Source: CAZKCI01 sp964551475
Lineage (GTDB): Bacteria > Auribacterota > Erginobacteria > Erginobacterales > CAZKCI01
Length of the DNA: 22,012 nucleotides
Reading direction: 5' to 3'
NCBI GenBank assembly: GCA_964551475.1
Contig: CAZKCI010000039.1
Location: forward strand, 1-22,012
Below the pieces are notes generated by a model. The model was not told the origin of the DNA. It did no database searches and saw only the letters and a list, made by a program, of their open reading frames with translations. Position numbers and translations under genes: made by a program. Below, one piece after another: positions 6,468-13,978 of this stretch (the first letter of the stretch is position 1; each line of letters begins with the position of its first letter).

Positions 6468-8621
6468 TTATTTTTCGGTGAGATTCCACACCCCGTCCCA
6501 ATCTTTAGCGGAATTTGCGATCAGCTCACGACATTTCTCCGCGTAGGTCGCGGAAAGCTTGTCGCCGGCGATACGGCCGAAGATCTCTCCCGCCTCTTTC
6601 CACTTTCGCTCCTGGAATAATTTCAGCGCCTTTTCGTAATCGGCGAGCCAGGGAGGGGCATTTTCACCCTGCAGTCCCAGGGGCTCGAAGACCCTGACCG
6701 GCGTCTTTCTCCCCACCACGCGGATGGAGGCGATCTCCCGTCCGATCAGCTCGGCTTTCGCCTTCTCCCAGGTCGCCTCTGAGACCATGAGGTAGGTCCC
6801 GAAGGCTTTGTTCGCCCCCTCGAGTCGCGAGGCGAGGTTGGCGGCGTCGCCGAGGACGGTGTAGGCAAACCTCGAGTGGGAGCCCAGGTTCCCCACCGTC
6901 ACCGGCCCGGTGTTGAGACCGATCCGATTCTTCACCACGGCGGTCGTTCTCTTCTCGAACTCCTCTCGCCGTTCGGCGAGCTTCCTCTGGCAGCGGAGCG
7001 CCGCCCGGCAGGCGCGCCCGGCGTGGTCGGCCTGCTCGACGGGAGCGTTCCAGAAGGCGACGATGGCGTCGCCGACGTATTTGTCGAGCGTTCCCCCCTC
7101 TTCCATGATGATGTCGGTCATGTCGGAGAGGTAGTCGTTCAAGAGGGCGGTGAGCGTGGGGGGATCGAGACGTTCGGAGAAGGAGGAGAATTTCTCCAGG
7201 TCGGAGAAGAAGAGGGAGAGCTCCCGCTTTTCCCCGCCGAGCTGGAGGAGCTCCGGGTGGAGGAGCATCTTGTCGATCACGTCGCCGCTCAGGTACTGCT
7301 GGAAGGCCGACTTGATGAAACGCTTCTGCCTCCCCTCGGTCGCGTAGTTCAGGACCACCGCGCCGACCAGGGCGAGACCGATGGCAAGCGCGCCCGCCAT
7401 CATCGGCCACCAGAATCCCAGAGGGTAGGCGAGGAAGCCGAGAGCGCCGGCCAGGGGGAGAAAGACGAAAAAACAGAGGATGTTCTGCCAGGATTTCTTC
7501 GCCACCGCCCCGGCCACGCCGGCGAGGACGGAGAGAAGGACGATGATCGGAATGACGGAAACTCCGGGAGCGTCGCGGAGGAAATCTCCGGCGAGGAGGT
7601 TGTCGAGGAGGGTGGCGTGGATCATCACGCCGGGGGCGACGGGGTTCAAGGGAGTGGCCCGGAGGTCGAGGAGGCCCGGGGCGCTGAAGCCGAAGAAGAC
7701 GTAGCAATCCTTGAAGGAGGCGGGGTCGATCAGGGGCTTCTCACCCCCCTGGATCTTGAGCTCGGAGAGGATGACGGAAGAGGCGGTGAGGGGGGAGTAG
7801 GCGTCGATCGTGCCGCGGTAGCGGAGAATGGCCCGGCCGCGATCATCAAGAGGGATCCGCTTGTCTCCCACCCGCAGACCCCCCGGATACAGGCTGAACT
7901 CGGGGGACGGTTCCTCTTCCCCCTCGGCGAAAGGCGCGAGGTAGGCGGCCAATCCCAGTGAAGGCACGGGCTTGCCGACGAAGAAGACGAGAGGAGCGGC
8001 CCGACGGAAGATCGAGTCCGGGTCGGGCGAGTCCATCACGTTGCCGAGTATCGCCGCGTTGGAGTAGACCTCGGGGATGGGGAAGGAGGCCCACAAGTAT
8101 TTGACCGCGCGAGGAAGGCCGAAAATGTCCTCCGAAACAGCTGGCGCAGAAGATCTCGCCAGGGGTGGAAGAGGACCTGTTTCCGGCCACGTGCTGACCC
8201 CCGCTTCTTTCCGGGTCACGGCGAGGGCTCCGGCGAAGGGGACGGAGCGGCGGATCGACTCGCCGAAGCGGGTGTCGTCGGCGACGCCGGAGGAGGAGGG
8301 CTCGGTGTAGAGGACGTCGAAGGCGACCGCTTTCGCCTCCGCCCTCCGGCAGAATTCGAGTATGGGTCCGTAGACCTCCCGCGGCCAGGGCCAGGAGAGG
8401 CCGGACTCGTTCTTCCCCCAATCGAGGGACTGCTGGTCGAGGAGGATGATCTTGATCCGACTGGTCGCGGCCGAGGGGCGGGCGAAGGCCTTGACCCGCC
8501 AGGACCAGGTGGCGTTTTCCCAGCGGTCAAGGGCGCCCAGGAACCAGAGGAGGAGAGCGACGAGAGCGGCGCCCAGGCCGACCGCCGCTCCGGAGAGGAT
8601 CTTTCTCTGGGCGGCGGTCAT
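6468..8621 (-). CDS. CHASE2-domain class III adenylate cyclase
   Basis: The 717-residue membrane-bound sensor cyclase should make cAMP from ATP in response to an extracytoplasmic signal. One N-terminal helix (11-31) is followed by a periplasmic CHASE2 domain (about 50-345) with typical VAFDVLYTEPSS and RYRGTIDAYSPLTAS motifs. Three C-terminal helices follow (about 353-374, 380-400, 403-425). The catalytic domain spans about 462-650. Metal ligands are D474 (FFSDLEKFSSF) and D518 (KYVGDAIVAFW). The ATP-selecting pair is K514 and T588, and the transition-state residues are N595 and R599 (GDAANLASRLEG). All catalytic residues are present. The tail (655-700) looks like a TPR-type helical pair. The next gene downstream is the MBL hydrolase. 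Confidence 0.95.
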   Translation of the reverse strand: MTAAQRKILSGAAVGLGAALVALLLWFLGALDRWENATWSWRVKAFARPSAATSRIKIILLDQQSLDWGKNESGLSWPWPREVYGPILEFCRRAEAKAVAFDVLYTEPSSSGVADDTRFGESIRRSVPFAGALAVTRKEAGVSTWPETGPLPPLARSSAPAVSEDIFGLPRAVKYLWASFPIPEVYSNAAILGNVMDSPDPDSIFRRAAPLVFFVGKPVPSLGLAAYLAPFAEGEEEPSPEFSLYPGGLRVGDKRIPLDDRGRAILRYRGTIDAYSPLTASSVILSELKIQGGEKPLIDPASFKDCYVFFGFSAPGLLDLRATPLNPVAPGVMIHATLLDNLLAGDFLRDAPGVSVIPIIVLLSVLAGVAGAVAKKSWQNILCFFVFLPLAGALGFLAYPLGFWWPMMAGALAIGLALVGAVVLNYATEGRQKRFIKSAFQQYLSGDVIDKMLLHPELLQLGGEKRELSLFFSDLEKFSSFSERLDPPTLTALLNDYLSDMTDIIMEEGGTLDKYVGDAIVAFWNAPVEQADHAGRACRAALRCQRKLAERREEFEKRTTAVVKNRIGLNTGPVTVGNLGSHSRFAYTVLGDAANLASRLEGANKAFGTYLMVSEATWEKAKAELIGREIASIRVVGRKTPVRVFEPLGLQGENAPPWLADYEKALKLFQERKWKEAGEIFGRIAGDKLSATYAEKCRELIANSAKDWDGVWNLTEK

Positions 8622-8670
8622 GGCTGGGCGGAAACAGCTGAATTTGTCCTCGAACTATCGCGAATGACCT

Positions 8671-8706
8671 ATCGGACGGATCGGTCTGATCCGACGGATC
8701 CGTCGG
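8671..8706. repeat. 8-bp GATCCGAC-type word cluster with 16-bp palindrome
   Basis: CGGATC (8677) pairs with GATCCG (8688), and CCGACGGATCCGTCGG (8691-8706) is a perfect palindrome. The stretch is built from variants of one word read alternately on both strands. It lies in the 100-bp gap between the M48 gene stop and the cyclase start. Confidence 0.7.
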
Positions 8707-8721
8707 AGAGGCTCGCTTAAA

Positions 8722-9636
8722 TCAGATCTTCGCGGCGGCTTTGCTGAAACGACTCTGGCGCGGAGCGGGCTCGGTGATCTCGGGATAGCCCTTGACCTCG
8801 TCCGCGATCTCCTTGATCCGATCCTGCGGGGAGGGGTGGGTCTGGGCGAAGTCGTGTCCGCCGGGCTTCAGGCGCTTGCCCATCTCGGTGAGCATGTTGA
8901 CCAGCCCCTTCGGATTATAGCCGACGTTCTTCAGGATCTTCACCGCCCCCCGGTCGGCGTCGTATTCGAGGCCGCGGGAGTAGCCGCTGGTCATCATCGT
9001 GGAGGTGATGTCGGTGATCGACCCTTCGAAAGCCTCGGTCAGGTCGGCGAGCTCCTTGCCCCCGAAGGACTTGGCCGACTCGGTGGCCAGGATGGTCAGC
9101 GCCGAGGTGAGCCGCCCCTGCTTGATCGCCTTCAGGCCGTGGTTGAACTGGACGTGGGAAATCTCGTGGGCGAGGACCGCCGCCAGCTCGTCCTCGTTTT
9201 TGCAGCATTCGATCAGCCCCCGCGAGATCATGATCGGACCGCCGGGTGCGGCGAAGGCGTTGATCTCGTCGGAGTCCATGGTGATGAAGTGGTAGCCGCC
9301 GAAGGTTTCCGGCTTCTCCGAGGCCAAAGACAGACCCTGGCCGAGGACGTTCAGGTAGTGGTTGACCGCGTCCTTGTCATAGACCTTGTAGGCGTGGAGG
9401 ATGGTCGCCGCCACCGAACGGCCGATGTAGTACTCCTGCTCGGGCGTGATGTCCTCGAAGGTCTTGGCCAGAGCCTGGGAGGTCTTGCGGATCGACGCGG
9501 CATCTTCCGGGGAGACCTTCCCGGTCGCTTCGCCGACGCTCGCGAAGCCTTCGCCCACGGTTTCCGTCAGCGCCTGGCAGCCCATGAGCCATCCGACGAG
9601 GGCGCAGAGTCCCATGATCGCGAGGAGGCGTTTCAC
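8722..9636 (-). CDS. M48-family metalloprotease, lipoprotein (BepA/LoiP-like)
   Basis: The 304-residue zinc protease is probably anchored in the outer or inner membrane facing the periplasm. The signal peptide ends in a lipobox, L17-M-G-C20. The catalytic motif is HEISH (H157, E158, H161); the third ligand is E224 in RGLEYDADR, and H267 in QTHPSPQDRI matches the family's conserved late motif. Relatives process or degrade misassembled outer-membrane proteins. The start is the GTG at 9636, preceded by GGGAGGTG; its GTGA overlaps the SH3 gene stop by 4 bp, so the two are translationally coupled. A longer reading in the same frame runs through the SH3 gene and is not credible. Confidence 0.92.
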   Translation of the reverse strand: MKRLLAIMGLCALVGWLMGCQALTETVGEGFASVGEATGKVSPEDAASIRKTSQALAKTFEDITPEQEYYIGRSVAATILHAYKVYDKDAVNHYLNVLGQGLSLASEKPETFGGYHFITMDSDEINAFAAPGGPIMISRGLIECCKNEDELAAVLAHEISHVQFNHGLKAIKQGRLTSALTILATESAKSFGGKELADLTEAFEGSITDITSTMMTSGYSRGLEYDADRGAVKILKNVGYNPKGLVNMLTEMGKRLKPGGHDFAQTHPSPQDRIKEIADEVKGYPEITEPAPRQSRFSKAAAKI

Positions 9637-10115
9637 TTTCCACCTCCCGGGGCGACCTGCCCCTCCTGCAGGAAGGCGACGATCTCCTTCCCCGCGATCT
9701 TGATCTTCTCCATCTTGTCCACCCAGGAGAAGTCGACATCCTGGTTGTTCTTTTTGAACTCCCCTTCCACCTGGGCGTTGAAGCCCTTGCCGGCGAGAGC
9801 CAGCTCGTCGCCGGAGGCGGAGGTTCCGGTCTGACCGGCCGAGGAGAGGACGACCTTCTTTTCGGTCAGCGCGGAGGAGTGGATCCAGCCCGTCGCTCCG
9901 GAGGGGGTCCGCACCTGGCGCCACTCGCCCTGCTCGGAGACGACCGCCACCCGGTCGCCGTAGCCGACCGGGGCGACGATCTTGCCCAGGTAGGAAGGGG
10001 TCTCCCGGAGGGAGCCGGACTTCACCTGAATGCTCATCATGTCCTCGCCCGCGCCGGCCGCGCCCGCGAGCAGGAAGCCGGCGAGCAGGGCCAGGGGGAT
10101 AATCAATCTTTTCAT
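9633..10115 (-). CDS. Secreted bacterial SH3-domain protein
   Basis: The 160-residue exported protein has a signal peptide 1-22 (AGAAGA cleavage region). Residues 25-90 are a bacterial SH3 (SH3b) domain with VKSGSLRETPSYLGKIVAPVGYG and WRQV-x-GATGWIHSSAL features. The rest is polar with no known domain; it includes ELALAGKGFNAQVEGEF, a motif often seen in proteins paired with M48 proteases. GGGAGACC precedes the ATG. It overlaps the M48 gene by 4 bp (GTGA) and probably acts as its periplasmic partner or substrate adaptor (inference from coupling). Confidence 0.85.
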   Translation of the reverse strand: MKRLIIPLALLAGFLLAGAAGAGEDMMSIQVKSGSLRETPSYLGKIVAPVGYGDRVAVVSEQGEWRQVRTPSGATGWIHSSALTEKKVVLSSAGQTGTSASGDELALAGKGFNAQVEGEFKKNNQDVDFSWVDKMEKIKIAGKEIVAFLQEGQVAPGGGK

Positions 10116-10147
10116 GATCTTGGTCTCCCTGTTGTATTTTGTCTATC

Positions 10148-10219
10148 GTGGGAGCCCCGATGGATCGGGGCCGCGATCCGGGCCGGCCTGGATCCCCCGA
10201 CCGAAGGTCGGGGTCCCAC
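10148..10219. repeat. REP-like modular element, copy 1 (GTGGGAG ends, two hairpins)
   Basis: Outer GTGGGA (10148) and TCCCAC (10214) enclose hairpin 1 (GCCCCGAT-GG-ATCGGGGC), a conserved linker with GATCC...GGATC, and hairpin 2 (CCCCGACC-GAA-GGTCGGGG). It has the same plan as copies at 12271, 19257 and 20298 but different hairpin sequences. Confidence 0.85.
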
Positions 10220-10233
10220 AGAAAAGCAGAAGA

Positions 10234-10279
10234 AGTGATCAGTAACTATAAATGCCTGCATACTCTGCATGCCTGCATG
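10234..10279. repeat. AGTGATC/AGTAACT heptamers and ATGCCTGC octamers
   Basis: AGTGATC AGTAACT (10234-10247) belongs to the same word family as 1411 and 20261. It is followed by ATGCCTGC, ATACTCTGC, ATGCCTGC, ATG (10252-10279). The remaining gap to 10329 shows nothing else. Confidence 0.7.
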
Positions 10280-10329
10280 TGAAATGATCCCGTCAAGCAG
10301 CCGATATATTCGACGATAACCCCTACCGC

Positions 10330-11262
10330 TTATTCAGCCGCCGGCGGGGCCGATTTCTTGATCTCCTCGAAGAGAGCGGCGATATTTCGAAAGGCGTCGG
10401 GGTCCGCTTCCTTGTCCAGGACGGCCAGAGCCGATTCGATCGTCTTCAGAGCCCGGACGGTGTCGCCTTGGGAGTAAAAAGATCGAGCCGCCCGGAAGAA
10501 ACGGTCGGCGGCGGCGCGGTTGTCGCTCCCCTTGAGGTAGGTCTCGCCCGCCCGGCTCAGGGCTTCGGCCATCTCCCGGTATTTCTCCCCCTTCCGGCAG
10601 AAATCGGCCTGGCGGTCGAAGTCCTTGGCGGCTTTGTCGAAGGATCCCTCCGCGGCCAGGATCGCTCCGGAGAGGCCCGCCGTTTCCGCTTGCAGGGGGG
10701 TGTCCGGTTCGTCCTCCAGCGCATCCTGCGCCCGTTCGAGTCCCGCTTTCGCCCCCGCGAGGTCCTTGCCGTCCAGGGCGATGCGGGCGAGGAGGAGATC
10801 GAACTGGGCTCGGGCGGCGGGTGTGAGACTGCCTTCGTGTTTGAGGGCGGCCTGGGCGAGTGACGCCGCTTTCTGCGGGTCGCCTTCCAGATAGAAGGCT
10901 TTCGCCTTCAGGAGGCGGATGTGGGCCGTGTCGGCGGACCGGCGGGCGGACTCCGCCTCGGCTTCGTCGAGATAGGAAACGGCCTCATCGTATTTTCCCA
11001 GGGCGACCAGGCAAAGAGCGAGGTTGTAGGCGTTGGCCGCGATCTCCGGAGAGTTGTCGGCGGCGCGGGCCATTTCGAGGGCTTTGCGGTAGAGGCGGGA
11101 GGCGCCTTCCGCCTGCCCCAGATCGAAAGTCCGCCGGGCGCTGATCGCCACCCGGGAGAGCTCGACGTCGGACTTGCGGGCCGGGGCGGGGGAGGAACAG
11201 GAGGAGAGGAGGAGCAGAGCCGCTAGAGCCCCCCCGATGGATATGTTTTTTCTCTGTTTCAT
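10330..11262 (-). CDS. TPR-repeat lipoprotein of the MCE operon
   Basis: The 310-residue lipoprotein has a signal peptide and lipobox ending at C22 (LLSSC). Nearly all of the mature part is helical repeats with TPR-like spacing: YNLALCLVALGKYDEAVSYLDEAE (78-101), LLKAKAFYLEGDPQKAASLAQAAL, LLLARIALDGKDLAGAKAGLERA, and ALSRAGETYLKGSDNRAAADRFFRAA. No enzymatic motif is seen. It lies 76 bp downstream of the MCE gene on the same strand; many MCE/Mla operons end in an auxiliary lipoprotein, so this may be the outer-membrane-side partner. That role is inferred from context only. Confidence 0.85.
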   Translation of the reverse strand: MKQRKNISIGGALAALLLLSSCSSPAPARKSDVELSRVAISARRTFDLGQAEGASRLYRKALEMARAADNSPEIAANAYNLALCLVALGKYDEAVSYLDEAEAESARRSADTAHIRLLKAKAFYLEGDPQKAASLAQAALKHEGSLTPAARAQFDLLLARIALDGKDLAGAKAGLERAQDALEDEPDTPLQAETAGLSGAILAAEGSFDKAAKDFDRQADFCRKGEKYREMAEALSRAGETYLKGSDNRAAADRFFRAARSFYSQGDTVRALKTIESALAVLDKEADPDAFRNIAALFEEIKKSAPPAAE

Positions 11263-11269
11263 TGCGGCT

Positions 11270-11337
11270 ATTTGAGATTTGAAATTTGAGATCTCAGATT
11301 GTCATCCGGGTCAAGATCTGAGATTTGAAAATCTGAG
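11270..11337. repeat. 7-bp ATTTGAG word array with inverted second half
   Basis: ATTTGAG, ATTTGAA, ATTTGAG, ATCTCAG (11270-11297), a 15-bp interval, then ATCTGAG, ATTTGAA, AATCTGAG (11316-11337). CTCAGATT and AATCTGAG form an inverted pair. It occupies almost all of the gap between the MCE stop and the TPR lipoprotein start. Confidence 0.8.
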
Positions 11338-11338
11338 C

Positions 11339-12187
11339 TTACTTGGAGATTCCGATCGTCTCCGGCGGGATGGTCTCGCTGGCCGGGGCCTGGTCGACAT
11401 AGCCGCGGATGAGCCAGTGGCGCTGGATCGCCTCGATCAGCCGCTGGGTCTCCCGGAGCATGTCCCGGGTCTGGACGACCAGGCCGGGCATGTCCTTGAC
11501 CTCGCCGCCCAGGGTCTTGGCCATCGGGGGGAGCTGGGCCAGCGTGTCCCGGACCGAGGCCAATGACTCGTTCGCCTTGGCCACGATCTCCTTCACGTCC
11601 TCGGCCATCTCGTCGTCGCGCAGGAGCTTTCCGGCCGGCCCCTTGCCCTCCTCCAGGCCGCTGATGATCGAGGTGACCTTGGCGAGGAGTTCCTTGGCCT
11701 GGTCGATGGCGGGGAGGGTTTTCTCCCGGATCTCCGCTACCGCGTCCTCAACGAGCTCGGTGATCTCGGTGTCCTTGACCGCGGGGAGGATGGCTTTCTC
11801 CGCAAGATGAGCCCCCATTCCCTTGCTGATCTCGATGTAGGAGTCGCCCGCCACCACGAACTTCTTTTTCACCGTCACCCGGGAGTCGGCGCGGACGAAG
11901 CGGAAAAAATCCCCCTTGATCGCCACTTCCCCCGTCATCGTCCCGTCCTCGCTCACGGAGATCCGATTCAGAGACCCGACCACCGTGCCCAGGATGACCA
12001 CCTCCGCACCGCCGGTCAGGCCGAAGGAGCCCTCCGGAGGGAAGGTGACGGTGAGCTTGTGCACCGGTTCGAACCAGCGCTGGGCGTGGCCGGCGAAGAA
12101 GACGCCGGCCAGGAGGAGGAAGACGATCAGGACGACGAAGGCGCCGACGATCTCGTTGACGTAACGGAATTTGAAAGCCTGAGCCAT
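11339..12187 (-). CDS. MlaD-like MCE-domain protein
   Basis: The 282-residue periplasmic lipid-shuttle component is held by one N-terminal helix (13-33). One MCE domain spans about 41-123, with the family pattern of a hydrophobic strand, GGAEVVILGTVVGSL and a late VAGDSYIEIS strand. Residues 140-250 are a long amphipathic helical region, and the C-terminus has the RHWLIRGY motif common in long MCE proteins. Hexameric MCE rings carry phospholipids between membranes in Mla-type systems. It is encoded in order with an MlaE-like permease and an MlaF-like protein, so identity is well supported. No strong ribosome site precedes the ATG at 12187. Confidence 0.92.
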   Translation of the reverse strand: MAQAFKFRYVNEIVGAFVVLIVFLLLAGVFFAGHAQRWFEPVHKLTVTFPPEGSFGLTGGAEVVILGTVVGSLNRISVSEDGTMTGEVAIKGDFFRFVRADSRVTVKKKFVVAGDSYIEISKGMGAHLAEKAILPAVKDTEITELVEDAVAEIREKTLPAIDQAKELLAKVTSIISGLEEGKGPAGKLLRDDEMAEDVKEIVAKANESLASVRDTLAQLPPMAKTLGGEVKDMPGLVVQTRDMLRETQRLIEAIQRHWLIRGYVDQAPASETIPPETIGISK

Positions 12188-12208
12188 GTCAGTGTCGTCC
12201 GGTCGTAT

Positions 12209-12270
12209 TGTAGGAACAACATTCGTGCCTGCCCCGATCTATCGAGGCCGCGCTCCGAGCCAAGCCGGTC
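12209..12270. repeat. Decayed half copy of the REP-like element
   Basis: TGTAGGAAC followed by GCCCCGAT-CT-ATCGAGGC (one mismatch) and a GAGCC...GCCGG linker. It has one recognisable end only and directly abuts the full copy at 12271. Confidence 0.55.
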
Positions 12271-12336
12271 TGTGGGAGCGACATTCCTGTCGCGATCCCG
12301 GCCGGCTCGGATCGGGGCAGGAATGCCCCTCCCACA
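12271..12336. repeat. REP-like modular element, copy 2
   Basis: TGTGGGAG (12271) to CTCCCACA (12329-12336). Hairpin 1 is GCGACA-TTCC-TGTCGC, the linker is GATCC...GGATC, and hairpin 2 is GGGGCA-GGAA-TGCCCC. All arms pair perfectly. Confidence 0.9.
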
Positions 12337-12377
12337 ACCAGTCCCGCGTTATCTGAAACACCTTGTGGGTGTCTCGG

Positions 12378-13055
12378 TCAGCGCAGAATCAGTTTGTCTC
12401 CCGAGAGCCTCGCGAGGCGCGCCGATTTTATCCCCGCCGCCGGCGGCAGGGAATCGTAGGTCAGCCAGAGAACCGCCGCTCCCCCCGCGCGCGCCTTTTC
12501 CGCCGCTCCGGATAGTTTCGGCAGAGAAGAAGTATAAGCTTCATTCATCGGGTGTTCCAGAATTATCAAGACCGGTTCCCCGATGAAAGCCCGCACCCAC
12601 TCCGCCGCCCTCCGTTCCGGCCTTTTCGCCGCCGCCGGGCGGATTTTTGGCACTTCATTAAGCCCGAAGGCCCGGGCCGCGGTTTCCGCCTCCGCGTAGA
12701 TTTCCTCGACCGGGCGAAGGGTGTGATGGCGCTGGGAGAGGGTGATGTTTTCGTCGATGTTCAGGTTGCTCAACCAGCCTCCGGTTTCGAAGACCCGGCC
12801 GGTCTTTCCCCGGTTGGCCGCGGACTCTGCCGCCGTCATCGCCGCCCAATCCCGCCCCCGGAAGAGGACCGCCCCCCGGTCCGGAACGGCCAAACCCTGG
12901 GCGGCATCGGGAAGGGGAGTGCGCCCGTGCCCTTTCTCCACTTCGACTATGAGCAGTTCGCCGGGTGCGAGGGAGAAGGACGCTGCGCTGAGACCGATGT
13001 CGTAAGGGTGACGGGTCTCCAGGCTGACGTCCCGGAATTCGAGGATGGTTTCCAT
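12378..13055 (-). CDS. Degenerate MlaF-like ABC ATPase (probably non-hydrolysing)
   Basis: The 225-residue protein occupies the ATPase slot of the MCE operon and aligns by eye with MlaF-type ABC domains, but every nucleotide site is altered. Walker A reads VEKGHGRTPL (39-48): lysine is R45 and the first glycine is gone. The Q-loop region reads GRVFETGGWLSNLNIDENI (E90 in place of Q). The LSGGQ signature is replaced by AKRPE (143-147), although ERRAAEWVRA keeps the flanking pattern. Walker B is VLIILEHPMN (E167, H168 instead of D, E). The H-loop histidine is Y200 (LTYD). The frame is intact with no stops, so it is a conserved-looking pseudo-ATPase rather than a pseudogene. No good ribosome site is seen before the ATG at 13055. 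Confidence 0.82.
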   Translation of the reverse strand: METILEFRDVSLETRHPYDIGLSAASFSLAPGELLIVEVEKGHGRTPLPDAAQGLAVPDRGAVLFRGRDWAAMTAAESAANRGKTGRVFETGGWLSNLNIDENITLSQRHHTLRPVEEIYAEAETAARAFGLNEVPKIRPAAAKRPERRAAEWVRAFIGEPVLIILEHPMNEAYTSSLPKLSGAAEKARAGGAAVLWLTYDSLPPAAGIKSARLARLSGDKLILR

Positions 13056-13087
13056 GGGTTGCTATCGAAATCAGTTCCGTTCTGTTC

Positions 13088-13183
13088 GTAGCCGCGGACA
13101 TTCATGTCCGCGGGACGAGCTGTCGCGCCGCCGGTTCTGTGGCGACGCTGACCCGACGTACGAACATAAATGTCCGCACCTAC
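13088..13183. repeat. GTAG...CTAC element with GCGGACAT hairpins
   Basis: GTAG (13088) to CTAC (13180-13183). The left hairpin is perfect: CCGCGGACAT-TC-ATGTCCGCGG (13092-13113). The right hairpin is partly decayed: GAACAT-AA-ATGTCC. The plan parallels the TGTGGGAG element (ends plus two hairpins) with different words. It sits between the MlaE-like stop and the MlaF-like start. Confidence 0.75.
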
Positions 13184-13192
13184 GGAGTCGGC

Positions 13193-13978
13193 TTACGCAT
13201 AAGTAAAGACCGATATCAGCACCGAAGTAAAGAACAGCGCGGTCACCGATTTGACCACCGCCCGGGTGGCGGCCTGGGGGACCTCGGTGATCGCCAGGTT
13301 GACCGAGAGCCCCTCGGAACAGCAGATGACGCCGGTCAAAAGCCCGGGGATGAGCGTTTTGGCGACCAAGCTTACCACGTCGGCGGGCGTGATCGCCTTG
13401 AAGACGGATTTCAGGAAAAGGCCGGGCTGCCCCGCGCCGCCCAGGACCAGCCCGCTCAGGTAGCCGCTCAGGAAGGAGACGACGATGAAGACCACGGTCA
13501 GGCAGAAGACGGAGATCGCCACGCCGAGCGTCCGCGGGATGACGAGGTAGATCAGGGGATCGAGACCCTGGGCGTCGAGGACCCGCACCTCCCCGGCCAC
13601 GTTCATCGAGCCGAGCTCCGTGGCCACCGCCGTCCCGCTCCGCCCGATCACGATGAAGTTGACGAGCAGGGGACCCAGCTCCCGGACGATCACCATCACC
13701 AGGACCGGGCCGAGCAGGGCCGACTGCCCCACCTTGGTGAGCCAGAGCTGGGCCTGGACCACCACGGCGATCCCGATCAGGAAGGCGACCAGGGAGACGA
13801 AGCGGGTGGCCTCGAACCCGGTGAAGAGGATCTGGCGGGCCAGCACGTTGCGCACCGTGCGGCGAAAGGTCCCGGGACGAAAGCAGAGGAAGACCACGGT
13901 GGAGAGGAGGGCGGAGAGTCTCCGGTAGTAGCCCCACTTCTCCCGCTGATGCTTTCCCACCGCCCCGAGGAAGTTCAT
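13193..13978 (-). CDS. MlaE-like ABC transporter permease
   Basis: The 261-residue inner-membrane permease of an MCE lipid transporter has about five or six hydrophobic segments. The family hallmark is intact: VRELGPLLVNFIVIGRSG then ELGSMNVAGEVRVLDAQGLDP (coupling-helix region), followed by LVIPRTLGV and the KSVFKAITPADVV helix. Length is typical. Its ATG overlaps the CorA stop as ATGA, so it is translationally coupled to corA. The downstream partners are the degenerate ATPase and the MCE protein. Because the local ATPase looks dead, a functional ATPase, if any, would have to come from elsewhere in the genome. Confidence 0.93.
   Translation of the reverse strand: MNFLGAVGKHQREKWGYYRRLSALLSTVVFLCFRPGTFRRTVRNVLARQILFTGFEATRFVSLVAFLIGIAVVVQAQLWLTKVGQSALLGPVLVMVIVRELGPLLVNFIVIGRSGTAVATELGSMNVAGEVRVLDAQGLDPLIYLVIPRTLGVAISVFCLTVVFIVVSFLSGYLSGLVLGGAGQPGLFLKSVFKAITPADVVSLVAKTLIPGLLTGVICCSEGLSVNLAITEVPQAATRAVVKSVTALFFTSVLISVFTYA

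Noticed and set aside
6876..7961. 361-codon plus-strand ORF opposite the cyclase gene
   Set aside because: Shadow of the cyclase reading frame; no ribosome site and no recognisable domain.
9637..9924. N-terminal extension of the M48 protease
   Set aside because: Overlaps the SH3 gene out of frame; GTG at 9636 with GGGAGGTG gives a proper lipoprotein signal.
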